Shown: positions 7,295 through 15,955, counted from the stretch's first letter. The stretch: 24,435 nucleotides of DNA from an uncultured Propionivibrio sp. (GCA_938040985.1 CALHZD010000055.1:1-24435); one strand, 5' to 3'. Notes: generated from the sequence alone by a model not told the origin. Translations and numbers: made by a program.

Positions 7295-8652
7295 TCCGCG
7301 AACTGCTGCATGCTGGCGGCGCGGCGCTCCTTTTTTCCGTGACGCCGTTGGGTCGTGCGGCGGTTTCGCGCGCTGCCGGTGTCGTGGCGGTGCGCGTTTG
7401 GCCGGCGGCCGACTATACGCGGGTGACGATCGAACATCGCGCCCCGCTTAAATTCTCGCATTTCACGATCAAAGATCCGCATCGTCTGGTCGTCGATCTG
7501 GAAAATGTCGAATTCAACAATGTGCTGGAAAGCATGGCGGGTAAGATTTCACCGGATGACCCCAACATCAAACTGCTGCGTGCCGGCCGTTTTAAACCGG
7601 GCGTCGTGCGCCTAGTCATGGAACTGAAGAATGAAGTCAAGCCACAGGTTTTCGTGCTGCCGCCGGTGGGTCAGTACGGCTACCGGCTGGTGCTCGACGT
7701 GTATCCCCTGGAACCGCCCGATCTCCTGTCGCAACTGATCAAGAAGCACGACACGCCGGACGATCCGGCGCCGGCGGAGAACACGGCAGCGGAGGAAACA
7801 TCCGCCAGGGCGGCAACTGCGGGCGATTCTTCGATAATGGGGGATAGAAAACCGGGCGTTCCGACCGATAAGGCCGGCGCATCGGGCGATGCGCAAAAGA
7901 CCGTACGCCGCAAGAAAGGCGGCGGGCGGATGCTAACGATCATGATCGATCCCGGTCATGGCGGCGAAGACCCCGGCGCCGTAGGCAGTCGGGGCAGCTA
8001 TGAAAAGCATGTGACGCTGGCCATCGCCAGGCGACTGAAGTCGAGAATCGACAATGAGCCGAATATGCGCGCCGTGCTCACGCGCGATACCGATTATTTT
8101 GTACCGCTGAATGTGCGTGTGCAGAAGGCGCGGCGTATTCGCGCCGATCTGTTTCTTTCGATTCATGCCGATGCTTTTATCCGTCCCGACGCAAATGGTT
8201 CTTCGGTTTTCGCCCTCTCTGAGCATGGTGCGTCGAGTTCGGCTGCACGCTGGCTGGCAAAGAAAGAAAACGAGGCCGACCTGATCGGCGGCGTCAACAT
8301 CGCCGTCAATAGGGATCCGATGCTGGCGCGCACGCTGCTTGATCTTTCGCAGACGGCAACGATTAGTGACAGTCTCAAATTCGGCGGTGTTGTGCTCAAG
8401 GAAATCGGTCAGATCAACCGGCTGCACAAAAATCACGTCGAGCAGGCCGGTTTTGCTGTGCTCAAGGCGCCCGATATTCCGTCAATCCTTGTCGAAACGG
8501 CCTTTATTTCTAATCCGGAAGAAGAAAAGCGGCTGAACGACAGCGCTTATCAGGAAAAAATGGCGCAGTCGATTTTCAACGGTATCCGCAAATATTTCGC
8601 CCAAAATCCGCCGCTGGCCAGGCTGCCGGCGGCGCTTGCCGCGCTGGATTAG
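7249..8652 (+). CDS. amiC: N-acetylmuramoyl-L-alanine amidase, AmiC type (Tat-exported)
   Basis: This periplasmic zinc amidase cleaves the amide between MurNAc and the stem peptide to split septal peptidoglycan during daughter-cell separation. The N-terminus has a twin-arginine-like signal (KRRELIR at 11-17, then a hydrophobic stretch to about 33), consistent with Tat export known for AmiC. An AMIN domain follows (about 46-152). A Pro/Ala/Glu-rich linker spans about 165-222. The Amidase_3 domain starts near 228, with predicted zinc ligands H237 (DPGHGGEDPGA), E252 and H306 (SIHADAF) and catalytic E416 (VETAFISN). Total length is 467. The start overlaps tsaE by 46 bases, so expression is probably coupled. 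Activity in this class normally depends on a NlpD/EnvC-type activator, which is not encoded here. Confidence 0.94.
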   Translation: MSEQPPCRLLKRRELIRELLHAGGAALLFSVTPLGRAAVSRAAGVVAVRVWPAADYTRVTIEHRAPLKFSHFTIKDPHRLVVDLENVEFNNVLESMAGKISPDDPNIKLLRAGRFKPGVVRLVMELKNEVKPQVFVLPPVGQYGYRLVLDVYPLEPPDLLSQLIKKHDTPDDPAPAENTAAEETSARAATAGDSSIMGDRKPGVPTDKAGASGDAQKTVRRKKGGGRMLTIMIDPGHGGEDPGAVGSRGSYEKHVTLAIARRLKSRIDNEPNMRAVLTRDTDYFVPLNVRVQKARRIRADLFLSIHADAFIRPDANGSSVFALSEHGASSSAARWLAKKENEADLIGGVNIAVNRDPMLARTLLDLSQTATISDSLKFGGVVLKEIGQINRLHKNHVEQAGFAVLKAPDIPSILVETAFISNPEEEKRLNDSAYQEKMAQSIFNGIRKYFAQNPPLARLPAALAALD

Positions 8653-8736
8653 CCAGCGTTTGTTGATGGCGTCGGAGGTGCCGTCTGGCCTGGCCTGGAC
8701 GGATGTGCTCCCTATACCGGCCTGACGTTCAGGGCG

Positions 8737-9417
8737 TCAGAATCTCGCCGGGCAATGAAAGCGCATCGGTTTATGTGTAACCGGATGCGTAAAGGCCAGA
8801 AACTCGGCGTGCAGCAACAAGCGGCTGGCCTTGGCCTGCGCAGCCGGATCGGCATAGAGCGGGTCGCCGAGAATCGGATGGCCGATCGCCTGCATATGCA
8901 CGCGTAGCTGGTGCGTGCGGCCGGTTTCCGGTGTGAGCGCAAGGCGCGTAGCGTTGCGTTGTGCATCGTAGGCGAGTGTCTGGTAGTGCGTCAGCGCGGT
9001 CTTGCCATTGACCGGATCGACGATATGCCGGGGACGGTTGGGCCAGTCAACGCAAAGCGGTAAATCGATGCGGCCATTTTCCGGGGCGGGACGACCCTCG
9101 ACAAGGGCGATGTAACGCTTTTCAACCTTGCGATCATGGAACAGCCGGCTGAGCCGGCGATGCATATCGGCGCCGCGCGCCAGAACGAGAACGCCGGATG
9201 TGTCGTAATCGAGGCGGTGGACGATCAGCGCATCGGGAAATTCCTGCTGAACGCGGCGGATGAGACAGTCCTGCTTGTCTTCGCCGCGCCCGGGCACCGA
9301 CAGCAGGCGCGGCGGTTTGCTGACTGCGAGCAACGAACGGTCGGCGTAAAGGAGGGTAAAGCCCGAAGCGGGGGGGACGTCATCAGGATGTGTCGGCAGA
9401 ATCGGCGGGGTGGACAT
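8737..9417 (-). CDS. rluA: Pseudouridine synthase, RluA type (23S rRNA U746 / tRNA U32)
   Basis: The protein is 226 residues from the ATG at 9417, matching RluA (219) and much shorter than RluC/RluD, which carry an S4 domain that is absent here. The catalytic motif HRLDYDTSG is at 67-75 with the nucleophilic aspartate at 70. Other RluA-family marks are SKPPRLLSVPGR near 34-45, ETGRTHQLRVHM and GHPILGDPLY. RluA converts U746 of 23S rRNA and U32 of some tRNAs to pseudouridine. A longer in-frame reading from 9501 adds 28 residues without family character, so I rejected it. The gene is convergent with the amidase; the 84-bp gap between them has only weak hairpins. It is divergent from greB. Confidence 0.88.
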   Translation of the reverse strand: MSTPPILPTHPDDVPPASGFTLLYADRSLLAVSKPPRLLSVPGRGEDKQDCLIRRVQQEFPDALIVHRLDYDTSGVLVLARGADMHRRLSRLFHDRKVEKRYIALVEGRPAPENGRIDLPLCVDWPNRPRHIVDPVNGKTALTHYQTLAYDAQRNATRLALTPETGRTHQLRVHMQAIGHPILGDPLYADPAAQAKASRLLLHAEFLAFTHPVTHKPMRFHCPARF

Positions 9418-9645
9418 TGGAACAGGGCGGCAATATGACGGCGTGTGATGATCGTGAATGAAAGCCGGCGAATGAAAGCCGTATTGTCGCGCGAATCGCA
9501 CTGGAAAATGGCGGATTTACCCGGTTTTTTGACTAAAGAGATTGCCTGAAAAAAGTACAGGGATAGAATGCTGGGAGCCCCTGGGGCTGGTTTGCGGTTT
9601 GCGTACACGCTTGAGCGCGCACAATACAACAGGGATGATTTGAAG

Positions 9646-10224
9646 ATGAATAAGGCCTTTGTCCGGGAAAGCGAAGACGAAAGTGAGGACGAAACCGGCT
9701 TCGACGCTGCCCCCGGGTTGCCGCCGGGCACGCGCAACTACATGACGCCCGGCGGTTATGCGCGGATCAAGGAAGAGCTTGACCATTTGCTGCATACGGA
9801 GCGCCCGGCTGTCGTCGAAACCGTGCAGTGGGCGGCTTCTAACGGCGATCGGTCAGAGAACGGCGATTATCTGTACGGCAAGAAACGTCTGCGCGAAATC
9901 GATCGCCGCGTGCGTTTTTTGACCAAGCGGCTGGATCTGGCGGAAGTGGTCGATCCGGCGGCGCGTAAGGAAGGAATCGACCAGGTATTTTTCGGTGCGA
10001 CGGTGACGATACGCGACGTAGACGATGCAGCGGACGAGACACAGACCTACCAGATTGTCGGCGTCGATGAAACAGATTTTTCGCGCCGCCGGATCAGCTG
10101 GATTTCACCCCTGGCGCGCGCGCTGCTCAAGGCGCGCGAGGGCGATCTGGTGCGTTTCCAGAGCCCGCTCGGCTGGCGTGAGGTTGAAGTCGTTGAAATC
10201 GCCTATCGCGCCATCGAATCCTGA
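9646..10224 (+). CDS. greB: Transcription elongation factor GreB
   Basis: GreB inserts a coiled coil into the RNA polymerase secondary channel and stimulates cleavage of backtracked RNA. The protein is 192 residues. The coiled-coil domain (about 32-103) bears the tip motif NGDRSENGDY, with the metal-positioning acidic residues D68 and E71, and the basic patch KKRLREIDRR. The C-terminal FKBP-like domain covers about 112-190. The acidic N-terminus MNKAFVRESEDE is characteristic of betaproteobacterial GreB. In-frame sequence upstream to 9568 lacks such character, so I chose the ATG at 9646, which follows a purine-rich stretch. The gene is divergent from rluA, with 228 bp between the two starts. 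Confidence 0.96.
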   Translation: MNKAFVRESEDESEDETGFDAAPGLPPGTRNYMTPGGYARIKEELDHLLHTERPAVVETVQWAASNGDRSENGDYLYGKKRLREIDRRVRFLTKRLDLAEVVDPAARKEGIDQVFFGATVTIRDVDDAADETQTYQIVGVDETDFSRRRISWISPLARALLKAREGDLVRFQSPLGWREVEVVEIAYRAIES

Positions 10225-10233
10225 ACCTTGCCG

Positions 10234-11124
10234 ATGAATACTTTTTTCTCCCGGCTGTTGCCGGCGCAGCGCGGCATGTGCATGGTGCTCGGCATGGTTG
10301 TGTTGTTTACGCTGATGGACGTTCTCTCAAAATATCTGTCGCGTTTTTATCCCATCAATCTGATTCTCTGGGCACGGTTTTCCTTTCACTCTCTCCTGTT
10401 CATCGTTTTTCTCGGCCCGCGCATCGGCTTCTCGCTGGTTCGCACCCGGCGGCTGCGTTGGCAGTTGCTGCGCGGTTTCACCTTGGCGGGCGCGTCTTAT
10501 TGCTTTACGGCGGGACTCAAGTACCTGCCACTGGCTGAGGCGACTTCGATTGCATACCTCAATCCGATTTTCATTGCCCTGCTTGCGGTGCTGTTTCTGG
10601 GTGAGGATATGCCGTTCGGCAGTTGGGTGGCGAGTTTTGTCGCTTTTGCCGGCGTGCTGATCGTCGTACGCCCCGGCGGCGGCCTGTTTACCTGGGCGGC
10701 GTTGCTGCCGTTTATTAATGCGATTCTTTTTGCCTGCTATCAGGTGATGACCCGGCGTCTGGCAAACATCGAAAACCAGTATTGCCTGATTTTCTATCCC
10801 GGTCTGGTCGGCAGTGTCATCTACACGTTGCTCGTTCTGCCGGAGTGGGTTACACCGGGCGCGTTGCATTTCTGCATGCTGGTGCTCATCGGGCTGATCA
10901 GCGGCACCAGCCATCTGGTTATGATTCGCGCGCTCAAACTGGCGACGGCTTCCTATCTGGCACCGTTCGGCTATACGCAGCTGATTTGGGTATTGCTGGC
11001 CGGCTATCTGTTTTTTGATGATTTTCCGGATGCCTGGTCGCTGGCTGGCATTGCTCTGCTCATCGGCAGCAGCCTGTATTGCGCACGCCGTCCGCGGCAG
11101 CCGGGCGCGGCGGAAGAAGAATAA
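10234..11124 (+). CDS. EamA/DMT-superfamily transporter
   Basis: This is a 296-residue inner-membrane protein with about ten hydrophobic segments arranged as two EamA repeats. The first repeat includes LFTLMDVLSKYLSRFYP and ends around GVLIVVRPGGG near 145; the second ends near IALLIGSSLYCARR. PLAEATSIAYLNPIFIALLAVLFLGE is the classic EamA signature (segments quoted only as landmarks). Members export or import amino acids, metabolites or purines; substrate cannot be predicted. The ATG at 10234 is preferred over a TTG at 10228. The gene starts nine bases after greB and may be co-transcribed with it. The charged, arginine-rich C-terminus is probably cytoplasmic. Confidence 0.88.
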   Translation: MNTFFSRLLPAQRGMCMVLGMVVLFTLMDVLSKYLSRFYPINLILWARFSFHSLLFIVFLGPRIGFSLVRTRRLRWQLLRGFTLAGASYCFTAGLKYLPLAEATSIAYLNPIFIALLAVLFLGEDMPFGSWVASFVAFAGVLIVVRPGGGLFTWAALLPFINAILFACYQVMTRRLANIENQYCLIFYPGLVGSVIYTLLVLPEWVTPGALHFCMLVLIGLISGTSHLVMIRALKLATASYLAPFGYTQLIWVLLAGYLFFDDFPDAWSLAGIALLIGSSLYCARRPRQPGAAEEE

Positions 11125-11199
11125 TCGAATTGGTGGAACACGCCTTTTTGACAAGGCAGGGCGTATCTTGCCGGAAAACTGGGCGCATCCGCGACCCCG

Positions 11200-11227
11200 C
11201 TTGAAAGCGCCGGATTTGCCCCCATTT
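11200..11227 (+). promoter_or_regulatory. Sigma-32 heat-shock promoter of htpG
   Basis: CTTGAAA at 11200-11206 and CCCCATTT at 11220-11227, with a 13-base spacer, match the RpoH consensus (CTTGAAA, 13-15 bases, CCCCATnT) essentially perfectly. It lies about 108 bases upstream of the htpG start, predicting a 5' leader of roughly 100 nt and heat-inducible transcription. Confidence 0.9.
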
Positions 11228-11334
11228 GCAAGCCGATCGCCATTTTTGGCGGCGCGCCCGTTTGATGCGCTGGCGCCTCACCGCGGCGAGATCCGGACTA
11301 CATTCAAATAAATCCTAATTAATGGAGTGACTGC

Positions 11335-13305
11335 ATGAGCGAGAACAAACAAACGCTGGGCTTCCAGGCCGAGGTCAAGCAACTGCTCAACCTGATGATT
11401 CATTCGCTGTACAGCAACAAGGAAATCTTTCTGCGCGAACTGATTTCCAACGCTTCCGACGCCTGCGACAAACTGCGTTTCGAGGCGCTGAACGATCCGG
11501 CCTTGCTGGCTAATGATCCCGACCTGAAAATCCGCGTGTCCTTCGACAAGGCGGCGCGCACGATTACCGTGTCGGATAACGGGATTGGACTTTCGCGTGA
11601 GGAAGCCGTCGAGCATCTGGGCACTATCGCCAAATCCGGCACGCGCGAATTCTTCGCGGCGCTGACGGGCGATCAGAGCAAAGATGCGCACCTGATTGGC
11701 CAGTTTGGCGTCGGATTCTATTCCTCATACATCGTTGCCGACAAAGTGACGGTCGTTTCTCGCCGTGCCGGGCTGCCGGCTGATCAAGCGGTCAAATGGG
11801 AGTCGACGGGAGAAGGTGAGTTTTCGGTCGAAACGGTCAACAAGGCTGGGCGCGGCACCGACGTGACGCTGCACCTGCGCGAGGGAGAGGATGAACTGCT
11901 CTCCGGCTGGAAGCTGCGCCAGATCATTCGCAAGTACTCCGATCACATCACGCTGCCGATCCTGATGAAACAGGAAAAGTGGGATGAGGAGAAAAAGGAG
12001 CAAGTCGAGACCGGCGAAGAAGAGACCGTCAATCAGGCTTCTGCGCTCTGGGCGCGGCCACGGTCGGAAATCAGCGATGAGCAGTACCGGTCGTTCTACA
12101 AGCACATCGCGCACGATTTTGAAGATCCCTTGGCCTACGTACACGCCAGGGTTGAGGGGCGGCAGGAATACACGCAGCTGCTTTATATTCCGCAACACGC
12201 GCCCTTTGACCTGTGGGACCGCAACGCGCGCCACGGCATCCAGCTGTATGTGCGCCGCGTGTTCATCATGGATGATGCCGAGAAACTGATGCCGCTGTAT
12301 CTGCGCTTCGTGCGCGGCGTCGTTGATACGAACGATTTGCCGCTCAATGTCTCGCGCGAAATTTTGCAGGAATCGAAGGACATCGAAGCGATTCGCGGCG
12401 GCTGCGTCAAGAAAGTGCTGGGGTTGCTTGAAGGATTGGCCAATAGCGAAGAGGCCGCCGAAAAGGAAAAATATACCCGCTTCTGGCATGAATTCGGCCG
12501 CGTCTTCAAAGAAGGCGTCGGCGAGGATTTCGCCAATAAGGAACGCATTGCCAAACTGTTGCGCTTTGCTTCGACGCATACCGATACGCCGGAAGAAAAC
12601 GTTTCGCTTGCCGACTACGTTGCCCGCATGAAAGAGGGGCAGGAAAAGATTTATTACGTGACGGCTGAGACGTTTACTGCGGCCAGAAACAGCCCGCATC
12701 TGGAGATTTTCCGGAAAAAAGGGATCGAAGTGCTGTTGCTGTCCGATCGCGTTGATGAATGGGTTGTCGGCTATCTGACCGAATTTGACGGCAAGCCGCT
12801 GCAATCGGTGGCCAAAGGCGGCCTTGATCTGGGCGGGCTGGAAGATGCGGCGGAAAAAGAGGAGGCCGAGCAGGTCGCCGGCGAATACAAGGCGCTGACC
12901 GAGAAAATCAAGGCGGTGTTGGGCGAAAAGGTTAAAGACGTGCGCGTGACGCATCGCCTGACCGATTCGCCGTCGTGCCTCGTGGCCGACGAGTACGAGA
13001 TGGGCGGCAATCTGGCGCGCATCCTTAAGGCTGCCGGTCAAAAAGCACCGGAGATGAAGCCGATTCTTGAAATTAACCCGAAACATCCGGCGGTGCTGCG
13101 GCTGAAGTACGAAGGCGAGGGCGCGGATTCCCGCTTCGATGACTGGGCCAATCTGCTGTTTGAACAGGCGACGCTGGCCGAAGGCGGCACGCTCGATGAC
13201 CCGGCCGGTTTCGTCAAGCGCATCAATGAACTGATGCTGGCGCTATCGGGGAAATCGAACGGAATCGGGGATCAGAAAGACGCGCCGCCTTCAGAGGCGG
13301 CCTGA
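11335..13305 (+). CDS. htpG: Chaperone HtpG (Hsp90)
   Basis: HtpG is the cytosolic ATP-dependent Hsp90 chaperone. The 656-residue product has the N-terminal GHKL ATPase domain with IFLRELISNASDACDKLRF at about 31-49 (catalytic E35, magnesium-binding N39), DNGIGL at 81-86 and GQFGVGFYS at 122-130. The middle domain includes the client/ATP-contact segment LPLNVSREILQESK, and a C-terminal dimerisation domain follows. A short acidic/alanine tail (about the last 20 residues) lies beyond the conserved end. The ATG follows GGAG with a spacing typical of a ribosome binding site. It is a single-gene unit with its own sigma-32 promoter upstream and a strong terminator downstream. Confidence 0.98.
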   Translation: MSENKQTLGFQAEVKQLLNLMIHSLYSNKEIFLRELISNASDACDKLRFEALNDPALLANDPDLKIRVSFDKAARTITVSDNGIGLSREEAVEHLGTIAKSGTREFFAALTGDQSKDAHLIGQFGVGFYSSYIVADKVTVVSRRAGLPADQAVKWESTGEGEFSVETVNKAGRGTDVTLHLREGEDELLSGWKLRQIIRKYSDHITLPILMKQEKWDEEKKEQVETGEEETVNQASALWARPRSEISDEQYRSFYKHIAHDFEDPLAYVHARVEGRQEYTQLLYIPQHAPFDLWDRNARHGIQLYVRRVFIMDDAEKLMPLYLRFVRGVVDTNDLPLNVSREILQESKDIEAIRGGCVKKVLGLLEGLANSEEAAEKEKYTRFWHEFGRVFKEGVGEDFANKERIAKLLRFASTHTDTPEENVSLADYVARMKEGQEKIYYVTAETFTAARNSPHLEIFRKKGIEVLLLSDRVDEWVVGYLTEFDGKPLQSVAKGGLDLGGLEDAAEKEEAEQVAGEYKALTEKIKAVLGEKVKDVRVTHRLTDSPSCLVADEYEMGGNLARILKAAGQKAPEMKPILEINPKHPAVLRLKYEGEGADSRFDDWANLLFEQATLAEGGTLDDPAGFVKRINELMLALSGKSNGIGDQKDAPPSEAA

Positions 13306-13323
13306 TGTAAAACGGGCAAAATG

Positions 13324-13360
13324 AAAACGCCTCTCCCGTCAGCAGGAGAGGCGTTTTTTT
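13324..13360. terminator. Rho-independent terminator of htpG, bidirectional
   Basis: The stem ACGCCTCTCC / GGAGAGGCGT with an eight-base loop is followed by seven Ts on the plus strand and preceded by four As. It lies 19 bases after the htpG stop. On the minus strand the same hairpin ends in a T-run of four, so it can also serve the convergent gene at 13420-13779. Confidence 0.92.
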
Positions 13361-13419
13361 GTGCGCTTTTGCGCTTTCTTTTTTATACGCGTGTGAGCGA
13401 TTTTCCGGCAGCGCGCAGG

Positions 13420-13779
13420 TTACTTCTTCGCCCTTTTCTTCAAATACCGATTGACGCAACTCTTGCGCTTGTGCTGTGGCTGTGTCTTGCAGGCGGCGCG
13501 TGCTTCCTGACGCGCCACGCGGCGCAAATGGTGTTCCTCGCAGCGCTTGATGTTCTTGGCCTTGCGGCATTGCGCAATGACTTGCGGTTTTTCCGGTTTG
13601 GGCCGCACTTCCGCAAGGATCGACGCCGGCTGCTCCGATGCGGGCGGCGGCGGAGGGGCGATTTCCGCACCCAATAGCGGCGCGCCCGGCACGCCCGCCG
13701 GCCCTTGCTGCGCTATGGCCGGCAACGCCAAAAATAGCGCCGAACTCAGAGCAAGCAGGGATAACCGCCGGGTTTTCAT
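13420..13779 (-). CDS. Small secreted basic protein with four cysteines, unknown function
   Basis: This is a 119-residue hypothetical protein with a good Shine-Dalgarno sequence (AAAGGA) before the ATG. Residues 1-23 form a Sec signal peptide (basic start, hydrophobic LLALSSALFLALP, cleavage likely after AIA). A proline-rich segment (PPPPPA at about 42-47) links to a very basic C-terminal half containing C71, C80, C97 and C108, spaced 8, 16 and 10 residues apart. This suggests two disulfides in the periplasm. The C-terminus is lysine/arginine-rich (KKRAKK). I do not recognise a family. It is convergent with htpG and shares its terminator; its upstream region is shared with the divergent ATPase gene. 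Confidence 0.7.
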   Translation of the reverse strand: MKTRRLSLLALSSALFLALPAIAQQGPAGVPGAPLLGAEIAPPPPPASEQPASILAEVRPKPEKPQVIAQCRKAKNIKRCEEHHLRRVARQEARAACKTQPQHKRKSCVNRYLKKRAKK

Positions 13780-13952
13780 CGGATTTTCCTTTCAAAGGGT
13801 AGAGCGGGTAGAGAAAGCGTGAGAAAGCGCATAAAGGGTACGCGGAATGGCCGCGAATACATGGGCGAATTTTAATACCTTCATTTTCGATGTTGCACGC
13901 AGTTTAACCAAATGAAACAGTTTTCTGCGCCCGTGTCAATGTGCCGTTGGCA

Positions 13953-13982
13953 TTGAGTCAGCCGCGTTTTGTCGGGTATAGT
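13953..13982 (+). promoter_or_regulatory. Candidate sigma-70 promoter of the GspE/PilB-like ATPase gene
   Basis: TTGAGT (13953-13958) and TATAGT (13977-13982) are separated by 18 bases and sit 28 bases upstream of the chosen ATG. Both hexamers differ by one or two positions from consensus. Confidence 0.55.
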
Positions 13983-14010
13983 GCCGCAGGTTGCAAGCCG
14001 GAAAACCATA

Positions 14011-15837
14011 ATGAACGCACAACGCCATACAAGCTATAAAAAGACCGATCGCACCGGGCCGGATCACCGCCTCACCGTGGCCGAAATTCTCGGCTTTCTG
14101 GTCAGCGACGGCTTGGTCGATCCGGGGGAAGCCAACGCTATGCTGGCTGAAAGCCGCCTGAAACGCTTAACGGAACACCCGCTGGTCATCATCGCCGATC
14201 AGAAGTGGAAATCGCTGCGCGCGCCGCACGCACCGCTGACGCTCGATGCGCTGGGCGAATGGTTTGCCGAACGTCTCGGTATGGAATATTTCCACATCGA
14301 TCCGCTGAAGATCGATTTCACCGCCGTCACCGACGTGATGTCCAGCGCTTACGCGACGCGCTTTGGCATTCTGCCGGTGAAGGTGACGACGAGCGAGATC
14401 GTTGTGGCCACCATCGAACCCTTCCTGCGCGAGTGGGAAAAGGAAATCGAGTCGATCAGCAAAAAAAGTATTCGCCGCGTTTTTTCCAGTCCGCCGGACG
14501 TGGCGCGCTACCTCGTCGAGTTTTACAACCTGGCGCGCTCGGTCAAAAAGGCGGCGCAGCTCAAGGCGCAGGCGGGCGGGCCGAACACCGCGCTTTCCTC
14601 TTTCGAGCAACTGGTGCAACTCGGCCAGGCCAACCGGCAGTTCGACGCCAACGACCAGCACATCGTCAACATCGTCGACTGGCTGTGGCAGTACGCTTTT
14701 GAACAGCGCGCCAGTGACATTCACATCGAACCGCGGCGCGAACTGGGCATCGTCCGCTTCCGCATCGACGGCGTGCTGCACCAGGTCTATCAGATTCCGA
14801 TGAGTGTGATGACGGCGATGACCAGCCGCATCAAGATTCTCGGCCGCATGGATCTCGTCGAAAAACGGCGGCCGCAGGACGGGCGCATCAAGACGCGCAC
14901 CGCCGCCGGACAGGAGGCTGAACTGCGCCTGTCGACGCTGCCCACGGCCTTCGGCGAAAAACTGGTCATGCGGATTTTCGACCCGGAAGTGCTCGTGCGC
15001 AATTTCAGCGAACTCGGCTTTAGCGATGACGACCGCGCCAAATGGCGCACGATGACGGAAAGTCCGCACGGCATCATCTTTGTCACCGGGCCGACCGGCT
15101 CGGGCAAAACTACGACGCTCTATTCCACGCTCAAACAGCTTGCCACGCCTGCCGTCAACGTCTGCACCATTGAAGACCCCATCGAAATGGTCGAGGCCTC
15201 CTTCAACCAGATGCAGGTGCAGCCGGTCATTGACCTGGGCTTTGCCGAAGGCGTGCGCGCGCTGATGCGGCAGGACCCGGACATCATCATGGTCGGCGAG
15301 GTGCGCGATCTCGAAACTGCCGAAGTCACCATTCAGGCCGCGCTGACCGGGCACCTGGTGCTCTCCACGCTGCATACCAACGACGCGCCAGCGGCCATCA
15401 CACGCATGCTCGATCTGGGCGTGCCGCCGTATCTGCTCGGCGCCACGGTGATCGGCGTCATGGCGCAGCGGCTGGTGCGCGTGCTCTGCCCGAACTGCAA
15501 GCAGGCGCATCCCGCCACGCCTGAGGATGAAGCCCTCTGGGATCGCCTCGTCGCCCCGTGGAAAGCCAACCGACCAGCGCAGTTCTATTCGCCGGTCGGT
15601 TGCCTGGATTGCCGCATGACCGGCTATCGCGGCCGCATCGGGCTGTACGAAATCCTCACGCTTTCGCCGGACATCAAGCAGGCCATTGCCGACAATGCCG
15701 AAGTCGCCAAAATCCGTGATCTTGCTTATCGGGAAGGGATGAAACCGCTGCGTATCTCGGGCGCCATGAAAGTCGCCGCCGGCGTAACGACCCTGGCCGA
15801 AGTCTTCAACGTCGCTCCGCCGTCCGAGCGGAACTGA
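14011..15837 (+). CDS. GspE/PulE/PilB-family secretion or type IV pilus ATPase (orphan)
   Basis: This is a 608-residue hexameric-type traffic ATPase. An N-terminal GspE/MshEN-like domain (about 20-180) precedes the ATPase core: Walker A GPTGSGKT at 360-367, Asp box IEDPIE at 387-392, Walker B-like DPDIIMVGEVRD at 422-433, and His box TGHLVLSTLHTN at 446-457. A zinc-type tetracysteine is present (C493, C496, C531, C534), as in GspE and PilB. It would power assembly of pseudopilus or pilus fibres at the inner membrane. No pilC, pilD, gsp or pilin gene lies nearby, so its system cannot be named. The ATG at 14011 is favoured over a TTG at 13969 that would overlap the candidate promoter. Codon use matches that of its neighbours. 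Confidence 0.9.
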   Translation: MNAQRHTSYKKTDRTGPDHRLTVAEILGFLVSDGLVDPGEANAMLAESRLKRLTEHPLVIIADQKWKSLRAPHAPLTLDALGEWFAERLGMEYFHIDPLKIDFTAVTDVMSSAYATRFGILPVKVTTSEIVVATIEPFLREWEKEIESISKKSIRRVFSSPPDVARYLVEFYNLARSVKKAAQLKAQAGGPNTALSSFEQLVQLGQANRQFDANDQHIVNIVDWLWQYAFEQRASDIHIEPRRELGIVRFRIDGVLHQVYQIPMSVMTAMTSRIKILGRMDLVEKRRPQDGRIKTRTAAGQEAELRLSTLPTAFGEKLVMRIFDPEVLVRNFSELGFSDDDRAKWRTMTESPHGIIFVTGPTGSGKTTTLYSTLKQLATPAVNVCTIEDPIEMVEASFNQMQVQPVIDLGFAEGVRALMRQDPDIIMVGEVRDLETAEVTIQAALTGHLVLSTLHTNDAPAAITRMLDLGVPPYLLGATVIGVMAQRLVRVLCPNCKQAHPATPEDEALWDRLVAPWKANRPAQFYSPVGCLDCRMTGYRGRIGLYEILTLSPDIKQAIADNAEVAKIRDLAYREGMKPLRISGAMKVAAGVTTLAEVFNVAPPSERN

Positions 15838-15846
15838 TCTGAGCAC

Positions 15847-15955
15847 AGCGGTATCCTTTGCCAAACTACGGCGTTGCTGTGTTGGCCTGGCCTTGCCGTA
15901 CTAATCGTACTGTCTGCGGCTTGACCGCCTTGTCTTTTGGCAAAGTTGAGCCGCT
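15847..15955. repeat. About 109-bp imperfect inverted repeat (large hairpin element)
   Basis: The arms AGCGGtatcCTTTGCCAAA (15847-15865) and TTTGGCAAAGttgagCCGCT (15936-15955) are complementary apart from the four- and five-base internal segments. The centre contains GTACTAATCGTAC (15898-15910), a second inverted repeat. The element starts ten bases after the ATPase stop. It could act as a transcription terminator or be a copy of a dispersed palindromic repeat. No transposase is present. Confidence 0.6.

Noticed and set aside
8653..8736. Terminator between the amidase and rluA
   Set aside because: Only 5-bp interrupted stems (CCGTC/GACGG) without a T-run are visible; too weak to call.
11725..13086. 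453-codon open frame on the minus strand opposite htpG
   Set aside because: It lies wholly within htpG, mirrors its codon pattern, and has no recognisable domain; a typical high-GC shadow frame.
14167..15864. 565-codon open frame on the minus strand opposite the GspE/PilB-like ATPase
   Set aside because: Complete overlap with an unmistakable ATPase gene and a His/Asp/Arg-rich composition typical of antisense translation.
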